A stretch of 13,511 nucleotides of DNA from Sporisorium sorghi (taxonomy: Eukaryota > Basidiomycota > Ustilaginomycetes > Ustilaginales > Ustilaginaceae): the NCBI GenBank assembly GCA_023212695.1, contig JALCCG010000419.1, positions 1-13,511 on the forward strand. Direction: 5' to 3'. A model generated the notes under the pieces. The model searched no databases. It saw only the letters and a list, made by a program, of their open reading frames with translations, and was not told where the DNA came from. The translations under genes were made by a program, and so were the position numbers. The number at the start of each line of letters is the position of its first letter. Position 1 is the stretch's first letter. Of the stretch, positions 1 through 8,564 are shown piece after piece.

Positions 1-52
1 GCGTGGCGGGCTCTTTCCTCCGGACCATGCCTCCTCGCATCCGTTGGTTTTC

Positions 53-84
<32 letters not shown>

Positions 85-276
85 TGGTCCCTCCGTTCCG
101 CACTGCGGGACATCTCACTTGGTCATGCACGCGTTCCTTGCTTGACCCCTGCAAACACCCCACTCTTCTTCTTCAGGCCCAATGAAGTGGACCCCTTTCG
201 CACAGGCCTGCAGCGTCAGAAATGAACTGGCATTGTGAGAGCTCAGTCTACTGACAACGAAAGTCTTCCCCCTCGC
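1..276. other. 3' flank of the DUF726 gene; no gene seen
   Basis: These 276 bases hold the downstream region of the minus-strand gene that ends at 277, plus whatever lies to the left of the window. The only open frame (about 60 codons, 3-185) starts at GTG and runs through the homopolymer, so it is not credible as a gene. No AATAAA on the minus strand was seen. Nothing else is recognisable apart from the C/T run listed separately. Confidence 0.6.
52..85. repeat. Homopolymer block C9 followed by T25
   Basis: Nine C (52-60) run directly into 25 T (61-85). It is one of five long homopolymer runs between or beside the genes of this window. It lies about 190 bp past the stop codon of the minus-strand DUF726 gene, where it reads A25 then G9. 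Such tracts usually exclude nucleosomes. Their exact length in an assembly is often unreliable. Confidence 0.9.
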
Positions 277-2934
277 TCAATCGTCCAGCGCTCCACACCG
301 AGCCAGGACAGCAGCGAGCTTGGCGTCGTCGTTGACCTCAAAGTGGCTCGAGATGAGATCGGACACGTTGATGTTCTCCAGTCCGGGCACGCCGTCGATC
401 GCGCGGCTGCCGGCTACACGCGGCAGCTTGCCCGCTCTCAGCTCCTCGACCGAAACGCCCGATCCCAACCACGCTGCGATGCCGCAGACCATGTCCTTGG
501 ACGAAAACACATTGACGAAGCGACGCTGCACCACGCTCCTCGCCCTGCGCAGCGTCGCGTTGGACGGCGTGATGGGCGCCGAGATGAGGAACACCGAGTC
601 CACCAGATGCGCCGTGTTCTCGGGGTCTTTGGCGAGCTCCGTGAGCGCGGTGAGGATGGTCGCTGCGCCCAGAGAGGTGCCGATCAGCACGACGGGGCGG
701 TGGCCCTGCACCTCGTAGCGCAGCGTCTCGGCCAGGATCAGGCCGGCCTTGTGCGCCTTGGTCTTGGCGCGCACAAACACGCCATCGAGCGTTGCGGAGG
801 CCGCGTTGAACACGCTCATCGGCAGCGTGATCGCTGCGATCCCCGCCAGCGCCGTCTTTTTGACCACCTCTTCGGCTGCTTTCGTCCCACCGGTGCGGAT
901 CAGGTTGTCGAGCATGTACGAACGCAGCCCTTGGCCCGCCTCCTTCATCATGTCGGCCTCGCACTCGATGGCAAACGCATCGCGGTTGTCCTTGGCGCCT
1001 TCGAAGATGCGCGTCCACGGTGCCACCTGCTGCGAAGTCTCGAGGATGAGGCCGCTGCAGCAGATGGTGGCGTGCAAGCTCGGAATGGCCACGCCGGCCT
1101 TGCGTGCTTCGGTGTCGAGCTCGGCGAACGAGAACGACGACACTCCGCGAAGGCGTCGCTCGACGCGGTAGCCGGCGAGTCCACCTCCGCCCAAGCCGAA
1201 CAGCGTGCCGAGCATGATGATGCCTCCGGACGTAGCCAGGAACGATACGCCTGTGAGTCCGACGAGCGCAGGTGCGATCAGCGGAGCGGCGAGGCCGCCG
1301 GTCAGACCGATGACCAGCCCGCCAGCGATAAACCCGCCTCCCATGGCCGCCCACTTGCCCCACGTCACCTTTTCACGTTCTCGCTGCACGACCGATCCCG
1401 AGTGCTGATTCATGTACTCGGAGCGCTGCGACGCCTGCGTGATGGACCCCGTGCGTGCATCGAGCGATGCACCGGCCGGAAGCTGCTCCACGATGCCCTT
1501 GCCGTTCTTGGACGCCGACGCCTTGTCGCCCTCGCTCATGATGAAAAAGATGGTTTGCGCAACCACCTTTTCGGCCATCCACACCTGTCGACCCGAGATG
1601 CCCATGGCGGTGACGGCGACAAAGATGAGCGAACGCGCTCGAGCGTCGTAGTGGCACACCTCGTTGGGCTTGACCGGTTGTTTGGCTTGTTGGCTAGGCT
1701 TGGCGGGAGGTGCTTTGGAGGAGGGTTGCGAGGGCGAGTTGACCAAGTCTTTGCCGGCAGAAGAGAGCTTGCTCCAGCCAGCTAGGGTTCCTGCTTTGAG
1801 CGAGGTGAATGCGCTCTTGGATGCGTCGCCGATCATGCGCCCCGTGTCGGAAACGCTTTTCATCGCGTCATCGGCTGTAGTCCCTCGGCCGGTGGTAGAA
1901 GAGGGTGCGGGTGCTGGTGATTTCTCTGCACTGGCTTGTTGCGATCCGGTCGGAGTCGCAGGCGCTGCCGGCTCCTCCTGCTCCTTTGCGATGGGTTTGT
2001 CCGACTGTGGCAGGTCAAGATGCGTCTCTCCAAACAAAAAGTCCTGCTCAAACAGGGTCGATGCTCCATCCTGAGCCCGGAACTGACCCAAACCCAACGC
2101 GATCAACAGCAGCTCGTGAGCTACTTCGATCTCCTGGCCGGAGCCTGGATCGAGCGCGCCCTGGATCCGCTTTGGCGGTGCAGAGGCCCGCGTGTCCTGT
2201 GACAAGGTTCGAGCCCTTTGTAGACGCCGAAGATCCGCACTGTTTGAGCGTGATGAGGTCCAGGCATCCGTTTCATTCCGGAAATAATCTGGCAGCTCTT
2301 GTGCGTCCTGATCGTAGGCAAAGCCTTCCGAGCCGTGATCCGAGTCAGGCGAATGTGGGGAAGCGGACGCGCTCAGATGCAGACCCTCGAGCGCGGCCGA
2401 AGGTTCGACGAGCTCCGCCTTTTGCACTTTTTCCTGGATGCTCTCGTCATTGACGTCCGTCTTTTTCGTATCATCGACGCCCTTGATGGGAAGATCGAGG
2501 TTGGGAAAGCGGCGAGCGTGATCCGAGCCCGATTCGAAGCTCGGCTCGTTCACGCAGATGGGATCGTGCGTATCGGCGTGCTCCAAACGGCCCTGCGCAG
2601 CCGACAGCACATCTTCCAGACTGATCGGATCGGGAGGTAACGAGTTCAGGGGAACGCCGAGATGCTGACAGGTCGCCGTCAGAAACTTTTCGCCGTAGTC
2701 GGACCATTCCTGTGACACAGAGTAGGCCGCAGAGCCAGGAATCGAGGAGGCCGGCGCTGAGCTTGCACTGCCGGCCAGGTGAGCCGCGCGCTCTACATGA
2801 CGCCGGACGGCGTACTTGATCGAAATACAGGTGGCCAGTCGAAGATGCGCTGACCACTGTGGCGAGTAGGACTGCAAAGAGGATAGATCGAGCGAGGATG
2901 GAGCTGGTTGACCGCGGTCCTTTCTGGAGAACAT
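277..2934 (-). CDS. DUF726 family membrane protein with alpha/beta-hydrolase (lipase-like) motif, TMCO4/Mil1-like
   Basis: Single-exon gene of 885 residues, starting at the first ATG of its frame. Residues 1-120 are mostly ordered, 120-425 are Ser/Pro/Asp-rich and probably disordered, and the conserved part runs from about 425 to 875. A Gly/Ala/Leu-rich hydrophobic stretch at 529-590 looks like two or more membrane segments and is followed by GYRVERRLRG, typical of the family. The second half has a nucleophile elbow GTSLG at 752-756 (candidate Ser754), then VFLISAP and SKDM (candidate acid D814) and a late SSHFEV (candidate His864), so a Ser-Asp-His triad is plausible. DUF726 proteins include human TMCO4 and yeast Mil1 (YFL034W), a partner of the AP-1 medium adaptin Apm2. 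A membrane-bound, lipase-like role in trafficking is inferred, and no substrate can be named. The family assignment rests on motifs read by eye. It is the second of two minus-strand genes, 461 bp downstream of the nucleotidyltransferase gene. Confidence 0.88.
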   Translation of the reverse strand: MFSRKDRGQPAPSSLDLSSLQSYSPQWSAHLRLATCISIKYAVRRHVERAAHLAGSASSAPASSIPGSAAYSVSQEWSDYGEKFLTATCQHLGVPLNSLPPDPISLEDVLSAAQGRLEHADTHDPICVNEPSFESGSDHARRFPNLDLPIKGVDDTKKTDVNDESIQEKVQKAELVEPSAALEGLHLSASASPHSPDSDHGSEGFAYDQDAQELPDYFRNETDAWTSSRSNSADLRRLQRARTLSQDTRASAPPKRIQGALDPGSGQEIEVAHELLLIALGLGQFRAQDGASTLFEQDFLFGETHLDLPQSDKPIAKEQEEPAAPATPTGSQQASAEKSPAPAPSSTTGRGTTADDAMKSVSDTGRMIGDASKSAFTSLKAGTLAGWSKLSSAGKDLVNSPSQPSSKAPPAKPSQQAKQPVKPNEVCHYDARARSLIFVAVTAMGISGRQVWMAEKVVAQTIFFIMSEGDKASASKNGKGIVEQLPAGASLDARTGSITQASQRSEYMNQHSGSVVQREREKVTWGKWAAMGGGFIAGGLVIGLTGGLAAPLIAPALVGLTGVSFLATSGGIIMLGTLFGLGGGGLAGYRVERRLRGVSSFSFAELDTEARKAGVAIPSLHATICCSGLILETSQQVAPWTRIFEGAKDNRDAFAIECEADMMKEAGQGLRSYMLDNLIRTGGTKAAEEVVKKTALAGIAAITLPMSVFNAASATLDGVFVRAKTKAHKAGLILAETLRYEVQGHRPVVLIGTSLGAATILTALTELAKDPENTAHLVDSVFLISAPITPSNATLRRARSVVQRRFVNVFSSKDMVCGIAAWLGSGVSVEELRAGKLPRVAGSRAIDGVPGLENINVSDLISSHFEVNDDAKLAAVLARCGALDD

Positions 2935-3395
2935 GTTGGGCGGTGAGCGCTTTGAGCTCCGTATCAGGACGACCTTGAGGGTCCAAATGAAGCGAAGCTG
3001 AAGTGTGAAGGGATGATCAATGGCGGCTGAGAGGGTGGATAGATGGTGGTCTAAAGCCTAGATTCAGGAGCGGCCCAAGCGCGTCAGCGCGGAACAAAAA
3101 ATTCCGCACCCTCCACCTCGTAGATCGCCGCAGCGCTTGCCGAGCAGCACAGGAACGCTTTCCGTTGAACGACCACGGCCCAAACCTCGACCACAACGAG
3201 TCACAGCCTCAAACCAAACGGGTCTTCTATGGCCCACAGACGTCGTCATGGGAACGAACTAGGGGATCTCGGACCGCGTGTTAGGGTTCACGGTGACTAG
3301 ACGGATGAGAGGGTATTGCGCTAATGAGTGTGACTGGATGCTAGTGCCATACTGAGTGTGGTCAGATGCTGTTGTCATGAGGCGTATCAGGGCGA
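2935..3395. other. Intergenic: 3' end of the nucleotidyltransferase gene and promoter of the DUF726 gene
   Basis: The 461 bp lie between two tandem minus-strand genes. They must hold the terminator of the upstream gene and the promoter of the downstream one. No clear TATA box or AATAAA signal was found. A 61-codon minus frame at 3064-3249 has no protein character. A single TTAGGGTT lies at 3281-3288, and a diverged direct repeat lies at 3326-3373. Confidence 0.55.
3326..3373. repeat. Imperfect tandem direct repeat, 28-bp period
   Basis: A 20-base segment beginning GAGTGTGACTGGATGCT at 3326 recurs at 3354 as GAGTGTGGTCAGATGCT, with 14 of 20 positions identical. It sits 23 bp beyond the stop codon of the nucleotidyltransferase gene, so it probably falls in that gene's 3' UTR. 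It looks like a decayed duplication, and no function is evident. Confidence 0.5.
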
Positions 3396-6227
3396 CTAGG
3401 CACTGGCAACATGAGCGCTCTGCTGCAAACGCAGAGCGACGAGATCGACATCTTCCGACTCCGAAGAGCCGTCCGTCTTGGTCGATACGGTCGGACTGTG
3501 CGTTGTCTCTCCGGCATCGAGCGGGTGGACTGCGTCTCCATTCGTGCTCGCCGTCTTGGATGGCGTCGGCGCAATCACGAGCCCAGGTGCTTTGGACACG
3601 CTGAACGTGAAGGGCACAGATGACAAGCCTTTCGCGTTGCTGTCGCCGTTGCTACTGGCGTTCACGTTGCCGCTGGCGGGGCCATCCGGACGCAACCGCC
3701 AATTCTCGGAAATCCTCGCACTCACAAAGGTAGACGAGCGACCGGATCCGATGCCGTCGATCATGCCTTCGACCATGGCCGCCTCCTCTTGCAGCCTGCG
3801 AGCTTCGCTGTGCTTTGCGCTGCGAGCTTGCTTCTTTTTCTCTTTACAAAGGCATTTTGCTGCTTGCTTGGCGAGCTCGCGCGCCTGAGCTGCCATCTCC
3901 TCGTCCAGTCGCCAGGGCTCCATCGCATCGCCGGTGGCGACTCGCTCGTCAGGAGCTGTACCTGGGTCGATGCCCTGCACTTCGGCACGTAGACTGCTAG
4001 GCACGCACAGATCGAGGATCAGCGGTGCGTCCTCCAGTCGCACCCTGCGAGTGTCCCCGGCATCTGCTCCCTTCTGCAAGCCGAGAAGCGTAAAGGCGCT
4101 TTGCATGGTGCTTTGCCACTTGTCGATGGCGCCTGCCTTGATATTGCGCGAGGTGTTGCGGTCAATGATGAATGGATCCTGCACCACCAGCTCTTCGCCC
4201 GCCCAGATATCCTTGTGCTCCTCTCGCAGAGCAGCGCGAGCGTCAGCGTCTCTGGATGCGGTCGCGAGAGGCTCTCCAGGCGTCTTATCGTCCTCACTTG
4301 CCGAGTCAAAGAAGATGTGCTTGGCATGAGAGCCCTTGCTGCGTTGCAAGGGGGATCCGTTGAGCACCGACACGGCTTGTGAGCGCATGTCGAGCTGCGT
4401 GTAGAATCGAACAAAGGCGACGAGCATCCTACCGAACAGACGATCCGTGGCGGAGGACTTCGTGCTCGCCCGATGGGTGGGAGCGTCCGTAGCTGCGAGC
4501 TCGATCGCCCGCGTCCTGTACGGCTCCATATCTGCAGCACTGGTCGCAAAGGTGGCATTGTACTTTTGCGCAGGCGTCTCGTCTTCGACGGCAGGTGGGC
4601 GTGCGTTTTTGGAGCGCTTGGCGCGCTTGAAGCGTGCATAGAGAAAGTTGGGTCGGATGTTGAGGCTGGTGAGAAGGCTAGGGCTCTGCAAATTCGGCAA
4701 CACGCCTTCGATCTGGAGCACCTGCAACGCCATGAGCGCGATGGTGTAGCTACTAAAGGTCATGGATCCACGCTTGCCTGCTGGGTCGTTGAGGTCGCGG
4801 CGCGAGTACCAGTGCTTGAGAAAGAAGATGAGCGGACGCACGATCTGGGGCTGCAGATCGGCGTAGGCTTTGATTAGCTGCGAGTTGAACAGGCCGAAAC
4901 GCTCGTTGATGTTGATGTCGGCTGGAATGACGTACTTTCGATGAACCATCTTGACGATGGGTACGCTGGCACCGCCGATGGGGACGATGTTCTGGAACTT
5001 GTTCGAGTTGCGGATGGCGTTGCTGATCTGATGCGTGCTGTACCACTCTGGCATGCCGCTGGAATGACGAACCATCCTGTGGGGCGTGCAACGCAGCTCT
5101 GGAGGCGTGCCGACGCCGTAGGGACGGGTAGGATCGAGCAGAACAAGATCCAGATCCGAGGACTCGGTGATGAGACCCGTGACACTGGAGCCAAAGGCTG
5201 CAACCTGGAGGCGCTGACCTGGCCACTTGCGGTCGATGGCCTGCTGCACGTCGGCGATGACTTCGGCTCGATGCGCCTGGCTAGATGCGGCGGGGCGCGA
5301 TGCTTCCCAGAAGCCTCGAAGCTGACGACCGACGGCAGCGTACAGATCGACAGTGTCGGTGCCTTTTTCGGTAGGGGACGCCGCGGCCGAGCCTAGGTCG
5401 GAGAGCCATTCTCGACATGCGACTCGGTCGGCTTGGAAACGCTCGCGCTCGCGCTCGCGCTGGATCGCTTTGATGCCGTCCTCGACCTGCTTTTGGATGG
5501 CTTGCCTTCTCTTTTCTTTGTCCTCTTCGCGCTGCTTGTTGCGTCGCTCCACTTCGGCAGTTCGCTGCGCGGCTTGGTCCTTTTCGAGCTTGAGGGCAGC
5601 CATGCCGTCATCGACCTGTTTTTGGATTGCCGATGTTCTGCGTGCCTTTTCCTCTTCGCGCTGTCGGTTGCGACGTTCTACTTCTGCTGTGCGGCGTGCA
5701 GCGTCGTCGTCTCGCTGTTGGATGGTATAGGCGCTGCGATGAGGATCGTGCTGGAAAGGGCCGGGGCCAGGTGAGGTCGAGTGCATCATTGGAGGCGGAT
5801 GCTGAACGTGATGAGGAGGCATGGGAGGATGGTTGGGAAAGTAAGATTGTGGAGGTGGACTCGTTTGCATGAAGCCGTTGCTGCCGAACTGATTCTGTGG
5901 GAAAGCGTTGTTGCCAAAGTGATTTTGTGGGAAAGAGCGACTGGACGTGAAGCCGAGCTTGCTGATGGGGTCGAGACCAGAGATGGCGGGACTCGGCGAC
6001 GATGGTCCTGCATGGTAGCCGTTGGCATATGCGGAGTGGTAGTAGTGATGCAGTGGCGAGCTGGGGCCCTGGAGTCCGCCAAAGAAAGCAGGGGAGGCGC
6101 TAAAGTCGATCGTCTGTGTAGTTGAGCTGGAAGGGCTTGGCGTCGACTGGGAATAGCCAAAGTTGATCTCGTCGAAAGAGGGGTCGGCGAATTGTGCGCC
6201 CGAAGCTCGATACGGTGGAGCCGTCAT
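3396..6227 (-). CDS. Cid1-family RNA nucleotidyltransferase (non-canonical poly(A)/poly(U) polymerase)
   Basis: Intronless, 943 residues. Residues 1-165 are Pro/Ser/His/Gln/Asn-rich and disordered. Residues 170-270 are a charged helical region with two tandem 43-residue repeats. The catalytic domain follows: FGSSVTG at 345-351 and SSDLDL at 356-361 give the GS motif and two metal-binding aspartates (D358, D360), and VPIVKM (422-427) with DININ gives the likely third (D437). The central domain (about 450-515) carries RPLIFFLKHW and SSYTIALMALQVLQ. A PAP-associated domain is split by insertions: RLFGRMLVAFVRFYTQLD at 597-614, then VVQDPFIIDRNTSRN at 681-695. The tail (720-943) is Lys/Glu-rich, then low complexity. 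Family members add A or U tails to RNA 3' ends in cytoplasmic decay or nuclear surveillance. Base preference cannot be read here. At 943 residues it is much longer than S. pombe Cid1. Its promoter is shared with the divergent SUZ-domain gene. Confidence 0.9.
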   Translation of the reverse strand: MTAPPYRASGAQFADPSFDEINFGYSQSTPSPSSSTTQTIDFSASPAFFGGLQGPSSPLHHYYHSAYANGYHAGPSSPSPAISGLDPISKLGFTSSRSFPQNHFGNNAFPQNQFGSNGFMQTSPPPQSYFPNHPPMPPHHVQHPPPMMHSTSPGPGPFQHDPHRSAYTIQQRDDDAARRTAEVERRNRQREEEKARRTSAIQKQVDDGMAALKLEKDQAAQRTAEVERRNKQREEDKEKRRQAIQKQVEDGIKAIQRERERERFQADRVACREWLSDLGSAAASPTEKGTDTVDLYAAVGRQLRGFWEASRPAASSQAHRAEVIADVQQAIDRKWPGQRLQVAAFGSSVTGLITESSDLDLVLLDPTRPYGVGTPPELRCTPHRMVRHSSGMPEWYSTHQISNAIRNSNKFQNIVPIGGASVPIVKMVHRKYVIPADININERFGLFNSQLIKAYADLQPQIVRPLIFFLKHWYSRRDLNDPAGKRGSMTFSSYTIALMALQVLQIEGVLPNLQSPSLLTSLNIRPNFLYARFKRAKRSKNARPPAVEDETPAQKYNATFATSAADMEPYRTRAIELAATDAPTHRASTKSSATDRLFGRMLVAFVRFYTQLDMRSQAVSVLNGSPLQRSKGSHAKHIFFDSASEDDKTPGEPLATASRDADARAALREEHKDIWAGEELVVQDPFIIDRNTSRNIKAGAIDKWQSTMQSAFTLLGLQKGADAGDTRRVRLEDAPLILDLCVPSSLRAEVQGIDPGTAPDERVATGDAMEPWRLDEEMAAQARELAKQAAKCLCKEKKKQARSAKHSEARRLQEEAAMVEGMIDGIGSGRSSTFVSARISENWRLRPDGPASGNVNASSNGDSNAKGLSSVPFTFSVSKAPGLVIAPTPSKTASTNGDAVHPLDAGETTHSPTVSTKTDGSSESEDVDLVALRLQQSAHVASA
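5436..5693 (-). repeat. Two tandem 129-bp units encoding a 43-residue charged helical repeat
   Basis: Within the nucleotidyltransferase, residues 179-221 and 222-264 align with no gap. Each begins RTAEVERRN followed by R or K and QREE, and each contains IQKQV(D/E)DG at the same offset of 22 residues. The Arg/Glu/Lys/Gln-rich composition suggests a long helix or coiled coil just before the catalytic domain. The unit boundary on the DNA is at 5564/5565. Confidence 0.85.
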
Positions 6228-6767
6228 GCTCGTTGACGTCTGGTGGGATGCGGGGAATAGGATGGGTGGCGAGACTACCGGTGTAACATGCAGTCAGCGT
6301 CACCAGAACGAAAATTGAGATGCGTAGATGATGGGCGACACTGATCAGCTTGGCCGATGATGGACGTCTGGTTTGGTCAGAGGCGCTGAGATAAGGTAGC
6401 GGTGTTTCCCGACAGGTGGGCTTGAAGTGATGCTGCTAATGAGGTCGACACTGCGGTTTGGAGCTGTACAAGGCACCGCACGGAAGCGGCCTGAGGCGAT
6501 GTCTGACGCTATGCAGACAGAGCCCTCTGCTATGTCGATATGAGCGCCGCTCTTCTGAGCGTAAGAAGGCGATGGTGGGCAAGAGAAGAGGTGTTTGACA
6601 GGTCGAGCGGTGCGTGGCGCTGTTCTGTTGCGCAGCTGCGCTTCCTTTCGCTGTCACTGCGCAAGTGAGCTCAGCCTGCAGCCAAAATGCGCATTTTTTT
6701 TCCACGCTCAGTCCTCCACAAAATCGTGAATATTTGCAGCGCCAAAAAGATGCAGCGAAAATCCACG

Positions 6768-6792
6768 AAAAAAAAAAAAAAAAAAAAAAAAA
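6768..6792 (+). repeat. Run of 25 A upstream of the SUZ-domain gene
   Basis: Twenty-five consecutive A end one base before an in-frame ATG at 6794 that has strong start context (A at -3, G at +4). If translation starts there, the leader would end in A25-G-AUG. If it starts at 6956, the tract lies in the 5' UTR or core promoter. Confidence 0.9.
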
Positions 6793-6890
6793 GATGGCAG
6801 CGTTAATTGGCAGAAAAAGGAAAAGTGTTTGCTCTGCTCGACGTCCGAGATCCGGAAAGGCACTCCAACACCATCCTCGCTCAGCAGTCT

Positions 6891-6910
6891 CGAGCACGTC
6901 GACGTGCTCG
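6891..6910. repeat. Perfect 20-bp palindrome
   Basis: CGAGCACGTCGACGTGCTCG equals its own reverse complement with no spacer, and symmetry stops at both flanks. It lies 46 bp before the ATG at 6956 and contains two inverted ACGTG half-sites. It could bind a dimeric transcription factor as DNA or fold into a hairpin in the leader RNA. Confidence 0.85.
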
Positions 6911-6955
6911 CATCGGCATCAGCAACGCTCGGTGTCTGTCGAACATCCGTCGTCA

Positions 6956-7648
6956 ATGATGGAGGGCCAAGATGGAGCGGCAGAGATCGTGGCGACGTCC
7001 AAGTTTAAGCCTTCCAAGCCAACCAGCACAGCTCATCGAGCACAGCACGACGAGGATGTCATCGATGACTGGGACGCCGAAAGTAGCGACGACGAGCCCG
7101 GCAAAGTGAACGCGGAAGCGAATCAAGCTGACGCGTTCAAGGCGTCCAAGGACCAGTGGACGGAAGCGTGAGTGAAGGTGCTATCCGTTCGATGCTCTCA
7201 CGCGCTGAATCGCAAAGCTGACACCTATCGATTCGGCTCGATACCCTGGACGTGGACACTCCGCAGCAACTCGCAAGGTCCGGCTGCTCTTCCGATGTTG
7301 GCTTCTGATCAGGGTCGCAGTCTTCCCGGTGCAGCATACGGACATCGACTGCAGGGTAACACTGGAGCACAAGTCCGGGGCAGCAGCGCAACCGCCACGC
7401 CCAGCAAAACCACAATCACGATTGCTGCCGCACCACCTCGCATCCTACAGCGTCCCAAAGAGGCGGCTCCCGGCATGCGCAGCGACGGTACCTCCGCGGA
7501 TGCGTCGAAAACAGGCTCACATGAGCACAAGACGGTCGAGCAACGGCAACTCGAATACCGTCTAGCACGCGAGAGGATCTTTGGCACCTCTTGCTCGAAG
7601 CCGCCATCATCCTCTTCAGGCAAGGGCGGCAGTTCATCGACACGGTAG
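6956..7648 (+). CDS. SUZ-domain protein, SZRD1-like (two exons)
   Basis: Exons 6956-7167 and 7267-7648 join to 197 residues. The SUZ motif, a conserved RNA-binding element, is clear: PPRILQRP at 127-134, then TVEQRQLEYRLARERIFG at 160-177, matching the family pattern of a basic Leu-x-Arg-Pro segment followed by an E-x-R-x-x-E-Y-x-x-A-R helix. An acidic DVIDDWDAESSDDE block at 34-47 corresponds to the acidic Trp-containing N-terminus of animal SZRD1, and TTITI precedes the SUZ segment. The rest is low complexity. The exon 1 frame stops at the splice donor, and the SUZ frame begins within the next exon, so splicing is needed. The start is uncertain: the in-frame ATG at 6794 would add 54 basic, Ser-rich residues that look untranslated, so the 6956/6959 pair is preferred. 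A role in mRNA metabolism is inferred from the domain. Confidence 0.8.
7168..7266 (+). other. Intron of the SUZ-domain gene (99 nt)
   Basis: The donor GTGAGT is at 7168-7173, a CTGAC branch site at 7218-7222 and the acceptor CCGCAG ends at 7266, giving a phase-2 intron. A second CAG ending at 7320 also keeps the frame and would remove 18 further residues. The nearer acceptor is preferred because it lies about 45 nt from the branch adenosine. Confidence 0.75.
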
Positions 7649-7921
7649 ATGTCAGCGAGGCAGAGAGAGAGAGAATGCTTGGAATGGCAGCATGACAGAG
7701 CTCGCTAGATCAGTAAACAATATACCCTAGGAGATTTGCATCTCGAGAGCGATCAGAGGCGACAGTGATTGACAGTGCTGAAGCAAAGGGGTCCGAGCTA
7801 GCAAGCCTGGTCGTCCTTTGGGTGAATCGCGGTCACAAAAGACCTGTGACAAAAGGCTCACAGCAGCTGAATGCCCAACATCAAGGAAGGCAGCCGACCT
7901 CATAGCGAACGGGGGCTTGGC

Positions 7922-7941
7922 TTTTTTTTTTTTTTTCCCCC
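7922..7941. repeat. Homopolymer block T15 followed by C5
   Basis: Fifteen T (7922-7936) run directly into five C, a shorter reverse-order counterpart of the C9T25 block at the left end of the window. It lies in the long intergenic region downstream of the SUZ gene. Confidence 0.85.
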
Positions 7942-7963
7942 TATGTGTGTTAGAGCGCCCTCG

Positions 7964-8117
7964 GCCAATTTGCGAGTTTTGCCGCTAGCTGTGTCCCATC
8001 TCGGACCCGACGATCCTTGCTGGAGAGCCAATCGATTCGGACTACCGCAGCGTCCCGGTCAGCTCCTGAATTTCAACCTGGAAGCCTCTTTCTCAAATGA
8101 GCTTGTGGCTGCCCAAT
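7964..8117 (+). promoter_or_regulatory. Three distal CCAAT boxes
   Basis: CCAAT occurs on the plus strand at about 7964-7968, 8028-8032 and 8113-8117. With the copy at 8775 there are four in the 960 bp before the carrier gene's leader intron. CCAAT is bound by the fungal Hap2/3/5 complex, but these copies are far upstream and may be incidental. Confidence 0.35.
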
Positions 8118-8564
8118 ACAAATCGAGGTTCAAGTTTGTATTCACGTCGGTCTTCTCGCTTGCAGGCCGAAGACTTTCGACCGTTGCCTCCGAACGAGCC
8201 GGCCCGCTTGAACAAGACATCAACGCATTCAGCTCCATATACACGCGCAAGAAGCGCTTCGTCAGGGGTTCAGCGCAAGCACACATGCTGATCAGCCGTG
8301 CGAAGGTTGGGCTGCGCTTCATGTGGCATGGCAGCTGAGAGGCCATGAACAGATCGTCGCTCGCCAGGGCGGTCAGTGCGGAGAGCGATATAGCTTGGCA
8401 CGGCCCTCCTGATCGCCGTGCTTTGCCATGTACCGCTTGAGGGCAACAAGCATGTGAAGGTTGCTGTCGCTGCTCGCCTCTACGAAGATTCCAAACTTTT
8501 CACCGGCGCTACCAGGGACAACTCTGCCGCGGCGAGCAGGCGAGCGCAAGGCTGCCTGGGATTT

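Larger units (their letters stand above)
6228..6955. promoter_or_regulatory. Bidirectional promoter region between the nucleotidyltransferase and SUZ genes
   Basis: The 728 bp separate two divergent start codons, 6227 on the minus strand and 6956 on the plus strand, so they must contain both promoters and 5' UTRs. Visible elements are a 12-bp palindrome GCGCAGCTGCGC at 6630-6641, a run of 25 A at 6768-6792 and a perfect 20-bp palindrome at 6891-6910. No TATA box was identified. Apart from the alternative start at 6794, no coding sequence is supported here; the longer plus frame upstream of it opens at GTG. Confidence 0.65.

Noticed and set aside
235..1785. 516-codon plus-strand open frame
   Set aside because: It lies antisense to the well-supported DUF726 gene, opens at GTG and has an Arg/Asp/His-rich composition typical of a shadow frame in GC-rich coding DNA.
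3281..3288. TTAGGGTT, a telomere-type or Tbf1-like motif
   Set aside because: A single copy in an intergenic region is not evidence of a telomere, and one eight-base match is weak as a regulatory site.
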